NCBI GenBank assembly: GCA_020723365.1 | Contig: DYJB01000008.1 | Location: forward strand, 10,904-20,441 | Source of the DNA: Candidatus Aquidulcis sp. | GTDB lineage: Bacteria; Chloroflexota; Anaerolineae; Anaerolineales; E44-bin32 | DNA: 9,538 bases | Direction of reading: 5' to 3' | Part shown: positions 1 to 6,920 of the stretch, one piece after another | How positions within the stretch are numbered: position 1 is the stretch's first letter | How the letters are laid out: the number at the start of each line of letters is the position of its first letter | Notes under the pieces: generated by a model | The model's database searches: none | Told to the model about the DNA's origin: nothing | The model's input: only the letters and a program-made list of their open reading frames with translations | Program-made: the position numbers and the translations under genes

Positions 1-729
1 GAACTTGTCGAAGATACGCTGCTGGTCGCGGGCCGGGATGCCCGGCCCGGTATCGGTCACGCTGACGCATACCTGCGACTGGCGGCGGGCGGCGGTCAGC
101 GAGATCTGGCCCCCGCTGCGGGTGTACTTGACGGCGTTCTCGAGCAGGTTGATCAGCACGCGGCGGATCATGTCGACGTCAATCTCGAGCATCGGCAGGT
201 CCGCCGGCGCCAGGCTGAAGTGCAGCACCTGGCCCTTGGCCTCAGCCACGGGATGGATCTCCTCCACCGCTTCGGCGATGATCGAGCTGATCGATCCCAG
301 CGTACGGTGCAGCACCGCCTTGCCGCTCTCGAGCTGGCCGACATCCAGCAGCGACTCGACCAGGCGCGACAGGCGCCGGCTGGAGCGCATGCTGATGGCC
401 AGCACCGACTGCAGGGCCTCGTCCTGCGGCGGGATCGACGCCTGCAAGACCTCGAGGCTCGAGATGACGTTGCCCAGCGGTGAGCGCAGATCGTGAAAGA
501 CCATCGAGGTCAGATCGGTGCGCAGTTCGTCCAGCGCCTGGCGCTCGGAGATGTCGCGCAGGATCCATTGCAGCAGCGGCTGGCGGCCGATCTCGACCCG
601 CGTGACGTGCACCTGGACCGGCATCGGCCGGCCGTCGGCGTGCGTCACGCGGCCGTCGTAGGCAATGGCGATTCCGGAGCCGATCTGGCCCAGGTCCTCC
701 GGCAGGCGCTCGGCGTCGGGGACGTGCAG
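1..729 (-). CDS. Histidine kinase catalytic core downstream of the amber codon (partial, cut by window edge)
   Basis: This is the same reading frame as the GAF/PAS sensor, continuing directly after the TAG at 730-732. It holds the rest of the PAS domain (ending WILRDISER), a HisKA dimerisation domain with the phospho-acceptor histidine in FHDLRSPLG (residue 648 counted from the ATG at 2436), and a HATPase_c domain with N box LLENAVKYT (Asn767) and G1 box DTGPGIP (Asp795). The sequence leaves the window within IFDKF, so the end of the ATPase domain is missing. All visible catalytic motifs are intact and there is no second stop in the window, so the gene was under selection until recently or is still read as one protein. 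If the amber is real, this part could only be made by readthrough or by internal initiation; ATG at 622-624 is one candidate but has no convincing ribosome binding site. No response regulator is in the window. Confidence 0.8.
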   Translation of the reverse strand, partial: MHVPDAERLPEDLGQIGSGIAIAYDGRVTHADGRPMPVQVHVTRVEIGRQPLLQWILRDISERQALDELRTDLTSMVFHDLRSPLGNVISSLEVLQASIPPQDEALQSVLAISMRSSRRLSRLVESLLDVGQLESGKAVLHRTLGSISSIIAEAVEEIHPVAEAKGQVLHFSLAPADLPMLEIDVDMIRRVLINLLENAVKYTRSGGQISLTAARRQSQVCVSVTDTGPGIPARDQQRIFDKF

Positions 730-732
730 CTA
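730..732 (-). other. In-frame TAG interrupting the sensor kinase PAS domain
   Basis: The minus-strand codons read Ala-Met-Phe-TAG-Leu-His-Val. The frame is open and homologous on both sides: PAS core before it, PAS end and HisKA after it. One base change would restore Glu (GAG), Gln (CAG) or Trp (TGG). The codon is seen directly; whether it is biological or an error cannot be decided here. Confidence 0.85.
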
Positions 733-2436
733 GAACATCGCCCGCCCGCGCAGCGCCTGGCGGGCGTAGCCCAGGAACGCCTCGGCGCGATGGTTGGCGT
801 CGGTGATCGTCCCGTTCAGATCGCTGATCAGGATCGGATCGACGTTGTCCTCAAACAGGGCGGCATAGCGCTGGCGCGCCTCCTGGGTGGCCTCGAAGAG
901 CTGGGCGTGGGCAATGGCCGTGCCGGCCAGGCTGGCGATGCCGATCAGCAGCTCGACCTCTTCGGGCAGGAACACACCCCGCCGCGGGTTGACGGTCAGG
1001 AGCACGCCCAGGACGCGCTCCTGCGCCAGGATGGGCGCGCAGGCCAGCGCCCGCGTCGTCGCGCCCCGGCGCTCATCGAGGCGATGCTCAAAACGCGCAT
1101 CGGCGGCGGCGTCGGGCACCACCAGCGGCTGGCCGTTCTCGGCCACCCAGCGGGCGATCCCCTGGCCGGGTGGAAACTGGAATCCGACCAGCGCCTCGGC
1201 CCCGGCGCCCTTGGCGATCTTGATCTCCAGATCCCCGCCGGTCGCGTCGACCAGCGCCAACGCAGCCGCCTCCACGTCCAGCGTCCCCATGGTCTGATCG
1301 AGAATGCGTTGCAGCACCTCGCCCACATCGAGGCTGGCGATCACGACCCGCGTCGCTTCGCTCAGCGTCATCAGCGCCTGCAGCTGCCGCTGGCGCTCGG
1401 CGAAGAGCTGGGCGTTGGCGACCGCCACCGCCGCCTGGTCGGCGAAGGCGCTCACCACCTCGACATCCGCTGGCCCATAGGCCCCCACCCTCAAGCTGTC
1501 GACGTTGAGCACGCCGACGGCTTGATCGCGCACCACCAGGGGCGCTCCGATCCAGGCGCGAATGCGCCGCGCCTCGGGCAGGTCCACGGCCTGCTGCCAA
1601 CCGGGCGTCGCCTGCGCATCCTCCACCACCACGGGCTGGCGCGTCGTGAGCACCCGTCCGGTCAGGAGCGTCGGGTCGATGGGAAGCGTGCGCCCGATGA
1701 GGGTGTCGTTCTTCTCAAACCCGCGTGCCGCCACCGCCATCAGCCGGCCGCCGTCCACCAGGAAGATGCTGGCGCTGTCGTAGGCCACGACGCGCTCCAG
1801 TTGCTCCAACACCTGCGGGAAGACCAGCGCCGGATCGAGGGTGGAGTTGATCGTGCGGGCGATCTCCTGCAGGCGGGAGGCAAAACGCCGCCGCTCCTGC
1901 TCTGCCTCGAACAGCCGGGCGTTGTCGAGGGCGATGCCGGCCTGGTCAGCGACCACGGTCAGCAGCGCCAGGTCCTGCTCGCCGAAGTGATCGACTTTGG
2001 GGTGCCCGAGCGTGAGCACGCCCGCCACTCGCCCGCGCGCCATCAGCGGAACACAGGCCGCCGAGCTGGCCTCCCCGTCGCCCTCGTTGCCGTTGCGCTG
2101 CAGCCAGCGCGGGTCCTTGCGCGTGTCGGCGATGACCGCCGGTTGACGATGCTCGACCACCCAGCCGGCCAGGCCGCGCTCAAAGGTGTCGGCCAACTGC
2201 TGGACGCTGTGCTCGTGGACCGTGCCACCGTACGCCAGCGCCCCCTCGCTCACGCGCCCGGCCTCGTCGAATACCAACAGGCTTCCGCTAGAGGCCTGAA
2301 CCGCTTCCAGCGTCAGCTGCAGGATGCGGTCGAGCAGCGTGTGCAGGTTGAGCTGCACGGCCAGCTCGCGGCTGATCGACGACAGCCGTTCGAGCTGCGT
2401 CGGGGGAGCCTGCGTGGAGCGCGCCCTGGCCATCAT
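730..2436 (-). CDS. Triple-GAF/PAS sensor region of a histidine kinase, ended by an in-frame amber codon
   Basis: This is the sensory half of a large hybrid-free sensor kinase, 568 codons up to a TAG at 730-732. Three GAF domains lie at about residues 30-175, 205-347 and 370-515, each followed by the usual linking helix (DNARLFEAEQ, NAQLFAERQR, AHAQLFEATQ). A PAS domain begins near residue 521 (YAALFEDNVDPILISDLNG) and is cut at residue 569. GAF and PAS domains bind small ligands or cofactors and pass the signal to a kinase core; which ligand is bound cannot be seen. No transmembrane segment is visible, so the protein is probably cytoplasmic. The ATG start overlaps the threonine synthase stop as ATGA, with an AAGGGA Shine-Dalgarno-like stretch about six bases upstream, so translation is probably coupled. 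An upstream extension of this frame to 2820 lies inside the threonine synthase gene and is not used. The kinase core continues in the same frame beyond the amber. Confidence 0.85.
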   Translation of the reverse strand: MMARARSTQAPPTQLERLSSISRELAVQLNLHTLLDRILQLTLEAVQASSGSLLVFDEAGRVSEGALAYGGTVHEHSVQQLADTFERGLAGWVVEHRQPAVIADTRKDPRWLQRNGNEGDGEASSAACVPLMARGRVAGVLTLGHPKVDHFGEQDLALLTVVADQAGIALDNARLFEAEQERRRFASRLQEIARTINSTLDPALVFPQVLEQLERVVAYDSASIFLVDGGRLMAVAARGFEKNDTLIGRTLPIDPTLLTGRVLTTRQPVVVEDAQATPGWQQAVDLPEARRIRAWIGAPLVVRDQAVGVLNVDSLRVGAYGPADVEVVSAFADQAAVAVANAQLFAERQRQLQALMTLSEATRVVIASLDVGEVLQRILDQTMGTLDVEAAALALVDATGGDLEIKIAKGAGAEALVGFQFPPGQGIARWVAENGQPLVVPDAAADARFEHRLDERRGATTRALACAPILAQERVLGVLLTVNPRRGVFLPEEVELLIGIASLAGTAIAHAQLFEATQEARQRYAALFEDNVDPILISDLNGTITDANHRAEAFLGYARQALRGRAMF

Positions 2437-3590
2437 GTCAGTCCCTTCAATCCCGTGGCCGTGTTGAAGACCACCACCCGGTCCGTCGGCCGGACCAAGC
2501 CATTGTCCACCACGCGCCGCAGTCCCGCAACCGCCGCCCCGCCTTCCAGGCACAGCAGGCAGCCTTCCAGCGCGGCAACCTGGCGGGCCGTTGCCAGGAG
2601 CTCGGCTTCGTCGACCGCCACAGCCGTCCCCCCCGATCCTCGCACAGCCCGCAAGACGGCACGGTCGGCATACGGCCTGGGCACGCGTAGCCCTTCCGCC
2701 CGGGTGGAGGCGCCCTCCCAGGCCTCGATGCGTTCGGCACCCGTCTCGACCGCCCGCACGACCGGCGCGCAGCCAGCCGCCTGAATGGCGATCATGCGCG
2801 GCCGCCGGCTGCCGATCCACCCCATTCCTTCCAGTTCATCGAAGGCCTTGGGCATCCCGACCAGGCCTGTTCCTCCGCCGGTGGGGTAGACGATCACCTC
2901 CGGCAGGTCCCAATCGAAGGCCTCGGCCAGCTCGAAGCCCATCGTCTTCTTGCCCTCCAGGCGGTAGGGCTCCCGGAGCGTGGCCAGGTTGAAAGCCCCC
3001 AGCTCAGCCGCCAGCCGGGCCGCCTCCTTCCCGGCTCGATCGATCAGCCCATCGACGATATGGATGGTCGCACCGGCGCGTTCGGCTTCCAGGCGGTAGG
3101 CCGGATGCGCGTCCCCCGGGAGGACGACGTGGGCCTTCATCCCGGCCCGGGCGGCATAGGCCGCCAGCGCACCGCCGGCATTGCCGGCGGTGGGAACCAC
3201 GACCTGGCGCACGCCCAGCTCGGCTGCCCGCGAGAGGGCAACGGCCATACCGCGCGCCTTGAACGATCCGGTCGGATTGGTGCCCTCTTCCTTGATGTAA
3301 AGCGCCCTCAGGCCGAGTGCGGCAGCCAGGCGCGGCATTGGCAGCATGGGCGTATCGCCCTCACCCAGCGTCAGACGGAAGCGCTCGTCCCGGACCGGCA
3401 GCAGCTCCGCCCAGCGCCACAACCCTACCGGTCGCCGGCGGATCGCATCCGGCGCGACCGACTTCGCTGCTGCCAACAGGTCATATCGGGCAAAGAGAGG
3501 AGAATCGCACGCCGGGCAGACGGACTGGAGTTGGTCGGCCGGCAGGTGACGGCCGCACTCCGGGCACACGAGGTCCAGCAGCATGCTCAT
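2433..3590 (-). CDS. thrC: Threonine synthase (PLP-dependent, zinc-ribbon N-terminus)
   Basis: This enzyme converts O-phosphohomoserine to threonine and phosphate in the cytoplasm, the last step of threonine synthesis. The 385-residue protein opens with a four-cysteine zinc ribbon (Cys9, Cys12, Cys25, Cys28), common in one branch of the family. It continues with the fold-type II PLP core: EGDTP at 77-81, the Schiff-base lysine in NPTGSFKARG (Lys111), TAGNAGGALAAY at 134-145, the phosphate-binding glycine loop YPTGGGTG at 235-242, and NTATG near the C-terminus in the place that usually contacts the pyridine nitrogen. The length fits the short bacterial ThrC class. The ATG at 3590 follows an extended -10 element by only nine bases and has no Shine-Dalgarno sequence, so the mRNA may be nearly leaderless. 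The stop overlaps the sensor kinase start. A threonine-synthase-like paralogue with another substrate cannot be excluded. Confidence 0.92.
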   Translation of the reverse strand: MSMLLDLVCPECGRHLPADQLQSVCPACDSPLFARYDLLAAAKSVAPDAIRRRPVGLWRWAELLPVRDERFRLTLGEGDTPMLPMPRLAAALGLRALYIKEEGTNPTGSFKARGMAVALSRAAELGVRQVVVPTAGNAGGALAAYAARAGMKAHVVLPGDAHPAYRLEAERAGATIHIVDGLIDRAGKEAARLAAELGAFNLATLREPYRLEGKKTMGFELAEAFDWDLPEVIVYPTGGGTGLVGMPKAFDELEGMGWIGSRRPRMIAIQAAGCAPVVRAVETGAERIEAWEGASTRAEGLRVPRPYADRAVLRAVRGSGGTAVAVDEAELLATARQVAALEGCLLCLEGGAAVAGLRRVVDNGLVRPTDRVVVFNTATGLKGLT

Positions 3591-3599
3591 TGCTGGCGG

Positions 3600-3608
3600 A
3601 GTATAGCA
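3600..3608 (-). promoter_or_regulatory. Extended -10 promoter element for thrC
   Basis: The minus strand reads TGCTATACT, which is TGn plus a hexamer matching TATAAT at five of six bases. No good -35 is found 16-18 bases upstream, as is usual for extended -10 promoters. Transcription would start near 3593, only about three bases before the ATG. Confidence 0.6.
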
Positions 3609-3610
3609 CC

Positions 3611-3624
3611 GCGCCTTGCGGCGC
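3611..3624 (-). other. Small hairpin-capable inverted repeat upstream of the thrC -10
   Basis: GCGCC and GGCGC form a five-base-pair stem around a loop that reads GCAA on the minus strand, a GNRA-type tetraloop. It lies between the MFS gene end and the thrC -10. There is no T tract after it, so it is not a standard intrinsic terminator. In DNA this GC-rich it may be chance. Confidence 0.3.
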
Positions 3625-3720
3625 CGGCTTCACGTCCACCCCGCTTCGTCCGGGCGGGATCAAATCGACGAGACTGCCGAGGCGCTGGGCCGAAGGCCGC
3701 CGCCGACCCGAGGTGCGGGC

Positions 3721-4947
3721 TCAGGTTGTGCCCAAGGCCGGGATGCGACGGTCCATGCCGCGCATGGCGGGCAGGGCGGCCATGGAGAGCGTGGTCGCCA
3801 GGTAGGCCAGGGCGATCACGACCAGCACGGCGCGGACACCCAGTTGTTCGGTGAAGACACCGCCCAGCAGAACGCCCAACGGCATGGCGAGCCACGCCCC
3901 GGCCGTGATCGTTCCCAGCACCCGCCCGCGCATGTCGGCCGGGATGTGCTCGTAGGCGACGGCATCGAGGATCGGATTGAGCGGACCCGCACCGACGCTG
4001 CAAGCGAAGACCACGGTCAGAAGCGCCGGTAGGGGCAGGAAGAGGGCGAAGGCCCACAACTGCAGACTGGCGAAGATGAAGAGCGTCACAAAAGTGCCCC
4101 GCCGGGACAGCCGGTGCCCCACCAGGCCGTAGCCCAGGGCGCCCAGCATGGCGCCGCCCCCACTGGCGGCCAGAATGAGGCCCAGGTTGACGGGACTGCC
4201 AAAGACCTCCTTGACGTACACCGGCAGGATCACTCCGCTGATCGCCGCGTCGAGGAAGTTGGTGAGCATGACCACAACCACAATCGTCAGAATCAGCCGG
4301 TCGGTCCGCAAGAAGGCGAGCCCGGCCTTCCATTCGTGCAGGTACGCCTCCGTCGCGGGGCGCGGCCGGGCTGGCGGTGCGGCAACGCAGGCTCCCACCA
4401 GCACAGCGGAAACAAGGAACGAGGCTGCATCGAGCCAGAGTACCGAGGCGGTACCCATCACGCCGATCAACAGACCCGCTACCGGCGCGCCCACCAGGCG
4501 CGAACCGCGCTCGATCACCTGGGCGGCGGACGCCGCCCGCTCGATGGGCATGCCCGCTTGGGCGGCCAGATCGGGGACCAACGCCGACCGCGCCGTGCCT
4601 CCCGGGGCATCCAGAAGAGCCCCCAGGAACACCAGGACGATCAACTGCCAGAAGTGCAATCCCAGGGTGGCATGCAGCAGAGGGATCAGGGCCACGCAGG
4701 CGCCGCTGGCCAGATCGGCCAGGATGCTGGTTCGCCGGTACCCGAGGCGGTCGATTAGCGCTCCGCCGAGCAGACCGGCGAGCACGACGGGCAGGATGGT
4801 GAAGAAGCCTACCAGCCCGGTCCGCGCCGCGCTTCCGCTGGTCTCCAGTACGAACCAGGGGATGGCGATCATGGCGACCACATTGCCGACCATCGAGATG
4901 GCGTTCGCCGCCAGGAGGGAGATCAGGGGCAGGTGGTTGCGGGACAC
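3721..4947 (-). CDS. Major facilitator superfamily efflux transporter
   Basis: This is a 408-residue inner-membrane protein with about 12 hydrophobic segments, the normal size for a drug-efflux-type MFS permease (EntS/MefA-like group, often labelled MFS_3). Motif A follows the second helix as GGALIDRLGYRR (61-72), and the late RGRVLG motif of this group is at 340-345. A charged central loop (about 190-215) separates the two six-helix halves. The substrate cannot be told from sequence. The frame stays open up to 5226 but overlaps the upstream gene there. The GTG at 4947 is preferred because the first transmembrane helix begins just after it and GGAG (4961-4958) lies ten bases upstream. It is the last gene of unit A, 47 bases after the soluble SHOCT-like gene, so it may export a compound that stresses the envelope; that link is inference. 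Confidence 0.88.
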   Translation of the reverse strand: MSRNHLPLISLLAANAISMVGNVVAMIAIPWFVLETSGSAARTGLVGFFTILPVVLAGLLGGALIDRLGYRRTSILADLASGACVALIPLLHATLGLHFWQLIVLVFLGALLDAPGGTARSALVPDLAAQAGMPIERAASAAQVIERGSRLVGAPVAGLLIGVMGTASVLWLDAASFLVSAVLVGACVAAPPARPRPATEAYLHEWKAGLAFLRTDRLILTIVVVVMLTNFLDAAISGVILPVYVKEVFGSPVNLGLILAASGGGAMLGALGYGLVGHRLSRRGTFVTLFIFASLQLWAFALFLPLPALLTVVFACSVGAGPLNPILDAVAYEHIPADMRGRVLGTITAGAWLAMPLGVLLGGVFTEQLGVRAVLVVIALAYLATTLSMAALPAMRGMDRRIPALGTT

Positions 4948-4957
4948 GCGCTTTTCG

Positions 4958-4961
4958 CTCC
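4958..4961 (-). promoter_or_regulatory. Ribosome binding site deciding the MFS GTG start
   Basis: GGAG sits ten bases before the GTG at 4945-4947. It supports this start over longer in-frame options that would overlap the upstream gene. Confidence 0.5.
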
Positions 4962-4994
4962 AGTGACGCAGGCCGTTGTCGCGCTCTTGCGCGG

Positions 4995-5366
4995 CTACTC
5001 GACGTAGACCTCCACGCGCTGCCGTTCCTGCTCGTCGACGATATCGATGATCTTGCCGGTCACGCCGCGACGGATGGCCTCCTCCAGCTCGTTCATACTG
5101 ACGCCTTCCATCTCGGGCACGAAGCGCGCCCCCATACGCAGGCCGACGTTCACCAGGCCGACCGGCAGGTTGACATTGACCGCCACCTTGCCCGAGTCCA
5201 TGTCGGTGACGCGCACGCGCAGCCATCGTCCTTCGGTCGTGGGGGTCGAGGCGCGCCGGCGCTCCGCCTTGCTCACGGCGGCGAGCAGGCGGGCGGCCTC
5301 CTCGGGGGAAATCTTGCCCTCCTCCACCATCTTCAGGATCTTCAGTCGTTCCTCGGACGACGCCAT
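4995..5366 (-). CDS. Soluble SHOCT-like domain protein (123 aa)
   Basis: This small soluble protein has two parts. Residues 4-33 form a helical hairpin of the SHOCT-like type known from YvlB/LiaX and from DUF2089 C-termini (core LKMVEEGKISPEEAARLL). Residues 48-123 form an alpha/beta domain (WLRVRVTDMDSGKVAVNVN, then a helix MNELEEAIRR and a strand IIDIVD). The second part matches the C-terminal domain of the gene just upstream, so the two are tandem paralogues; this copy lacks the membrane hairpin. The start is clear: GGAGG five bases before the ATG, beginning right after the TAG of the upstream gene, 11 bases away. The function is unknown. Placement with DUF2089 and the beta-repeat protein suggests a role in envelope-stress signalling by protein-protein contact (inference). 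Confidence 0.88.
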   Translation of the reverse strand: MASSEERLKILKMVEEGKISPEEAARLLAAVSKAERRRASTPTTEGRWLRVRVTDMDSGKVAVNVNLPVGLVNVGLRMGARFVPEMEGVSMNELEEAIRRGVTGKIIDIVDEQERQRVEVYVE

Positions 5367-5377
5367 GTCCGCCTCCC

Positions 5378-5911
5378 CTACTCGAAGCTCACCCGGACGC
5401 GTTCGCCATCGCCGGACTCATCGACCTCGATGATCAGATCACGCTCGGATCCCAGTTCGTCCTCCAGCGACAGCAGCAGTTCATCCACGCTGGTAGCCGC
5501 CAGCGGCGGCATCCAGGGCCGGGCGAACTGAACGGCCCACACGGCGGCCCGGATCGGGATAGGAATCCACAGACGAGTCCCCGGGCTGCCCGCCGACCGG
5601 ATGCGCACGAAGGCCCAGGGCGACTGGCTGCCGGCGGCCGCCAGGACCGTCACCACAATTCCAAGAAAGAGCAGCGGCATGCCCAGGATCCACCAGGCGC
5701 CTCCCTGCGATCCGAACCACCCCCCGGCGCCCAGGAAGGCCATGCCGATCGCCAGGGGGATGAGCCACCACGTGCGTGAGCGCCGGGAGGCGGATTTGCC
5801 GGCAGACGGCGCGGCGGGCACGTCGCTCAGACGGCGGAGCGCCTCATCGACGTCGATGCGTCCTTCCTCCAGCTGCTGGAGGACGTTGAGACTGGCACCC
5901 GTGTCGGTCAT
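5378..5911 (-). CDS. Membrane-anchored SHOCT-like domain protein (177 aa)
   Basis: Residues 7-29 are a SHOCT-like hairpin (LNVLQQLEEGRIDVDEALRR). A basic linker (RRSR at 43-46) leads into two hydrophobic segments at about 47-67 and 71-94, joined by a short glycine-rich turn, which look like a transmembrane hairpin with both ends in the cytoplasm. Residues 99-177 form an alpha/beta domain (FVRIRSAGSPG, SVDELLLSLEDEL, LIIEVDESGDGERVRVSFE) that parallels the C-terminal domain of the next gene. The order helical module, TM hairpin, shared domain suggests insertion of the membrane part into, or its loss from, a common ancestor. GAGGAA lies close before the ATG and fixes the start; longer upstream extensions of the frame run into the acetyltransferase tail. 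It ends in TAG. No function is known. It may be the membrane sensor or anchor of the operon (inference). Confidence 0.85.
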   Translation of the reverse strand: MTDTGASLNVLQQLEEGRIDVDEALRRLSDVPAAPSAGKSASRRSRTWWLIPLAIGMAFLGAGGWFGSQGGAWWILGMPLLFLGIVVTVLAAAGSQSPWAFVRIRSAGSPGTRLWIPIPIRAAVWAVQFARPWMPPLAATSVDELLLSLEDELGSERDLIIEVDESGDGERVRVSFE

Positions 5912-5939
5912 GGTTGTTTCCTCATGAGACTCCCTCTCC

Positions 5940-5975
5940 GCTGGCCGAGGCGCTAGCCGAGGCGCTAGCCGAGGC
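5940..5975. repeat. Three 12-bp tandem repeats at the 3' end of the acetyltransferase gene
   Basis: Three head-to-tail copies are present: GCTGGCCGAGGC, then GCTAGCCGAGGC twice. On the minus strand the unit reads CGCCTCGGCTAG, so each perfect copy carries the codons Arg-Leu-Gly-stop in the frame of the restored acetyltransferase. It looks like slippage duplication of the end of the gene. Confidence 0.85.
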
Positions 5976-6920
5976 GTTGGGAGGCCAGGTCGATGGCCAT
6001 CCACGTCAGCGTGCGGTCCGGCCGGAAGCCCAGCTCCCACAGATCGGCTTCGGCTTCGCCGGCGGGGGTTTCGAGCACGCCACCGTAACCGAGAGGACAG
6101 CCTTCTCCACCGCCCCGCAGTGTGCCGGGTCAACAAGCAGCAGGAAGCGATAGCTGTTCAGCCAGCGGACATGCGCGGACAGCGAGGCCAGCAGTTCGCC
6201 TTCCGGCTTCCACACCCAGTGCCGGGTCCAATCGACGCGCACGGCCGCCGGTACGCCGCTGCCACGAAAGAGACGCTCATCGGGCGGGAACGGCCACCAG
6301 AATCCGTCGGCGTCGACCCGGCGCCCCAGCTCCCACTGATCCCGCCACTCGGGATAGGCGCGGGGCCGCAGGCCGTCCAGCTCGCTCGGGCGAGGACGCG
6401 GCATGCCGCGCGGCCGAACCCAGGTCGTGCGGGTCGAGGTGATGCGGAACCCCAGCGAGTGATACAGCTGGCGCGCTCCGCCGTTGGCGCGATCGACCTG
6501 CAAGACGACGGTTTCGGCCTGGCGCTGCGCGGCCAGATCGAGGGCTGCCAGGACCAGCGCCCGGCCGATCCCTCGCCGCCGGTGGTCGGGATGCACGGCC
6601 ACGTTGGCCATCACCCAGCGGCGCGGGGCACCGTCGACGCTGAGCAGGCTGACGTTGCCGATGACCTTGCCCCCTTCCAGCCAGACGAAGCCATCCGGTG
6701 TGGAGCCCGGGGGCAAGATCCATCGCCCCAGCAGATAGCCCAGCCAGCCGGCAGCCCCCAGCCAGCGCATGTCGCGCAGCATGCGCTGGCCCGAGGCATC
6801 CAGCTGCCCGGCGAAGGCGATCTGCACCACGCGCGCCGCGCCGGCCATGTCCCGGCGGGGATCGGTGCGCCGCAGTCCGCTGGCTGCGGCCCGGGGGCGC
6901 GTCAAGGCGGCGGCCGTCAC
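5965..6920 (-). CDS. GNAT-family N-acetyltransferase, probably frameshifted near its C-terminus
   Basis: This protein would transfer an acetyl group from acetyl-CoA to an unknown amine. The acetyl-CoA-binding motif is plain: VAVHPDHRRRGIGRAL at 107-122 with the RRRGIG loop, followed by the VDRANGGARQLYHSLGFR alpha4-beta7 region (142-159). A further ~140 residues look like a second, degenerate GNAT-like half. As read, the frame stops at TGA 6006-6008 after 304 residues with a poor tail (KPPPAKPKP). In the neighbouring frame the same DNA encodes a family-like ending, including ELGFRPDRTLTWMAIDLA, and stops at TAG 5965-5967. One missing base between about 6064 and 6095, possibly in the five-G run at 6064-6068, explains this. 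The GTG start overlaps the upstream TGA as GTGA and has GGAGG seven bases before it. The coordinates given cover the restored gene. Confidence 0.8.

Noticed and set aside
730..732. Genome-wide amber recoding (pyrrolysine or a suppressor) to explain the kinase TAG.
   Set aside because: TAG ends the genes at 4995, 5378 and 8035 and probably the restored GNAT at 5965, where continued reading would run into the next gene.
493..2784. A 763-codon open frame on the plus strand opposite the sensor kinase.
   Set aside because: Its translation is rich in Arg, Gln, His and Gly without domains, and the opposite strand encodes clear GAF domains. It is a GC-bias shadow.
3591..3720. An intrinsic terminator after the MFS gene.
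   Set aside because: Only short GC-rich hairpins are possible (for example GGCC-GAA-GGCC at 3688-3698) and none is followed by a T tract.
4948..5226. An N-terminal extension of the MFS protein by about 93 residues.
   Set aside because: It overlaps the whole end of the soluble SHOCT-like gene in another frame and is not hydrophobic; the GTG at 4947 with GGAG before it fits the first membrane helix.
5912..6136. A longer N-terminus for the membrane SHOCT-like protein reaching back to 6136.
   Set aside because: The added residues are Arg/Pro-rich and overlap the acetyltransferase end; GAGGAA just before the ATG at 5911 marks the start.
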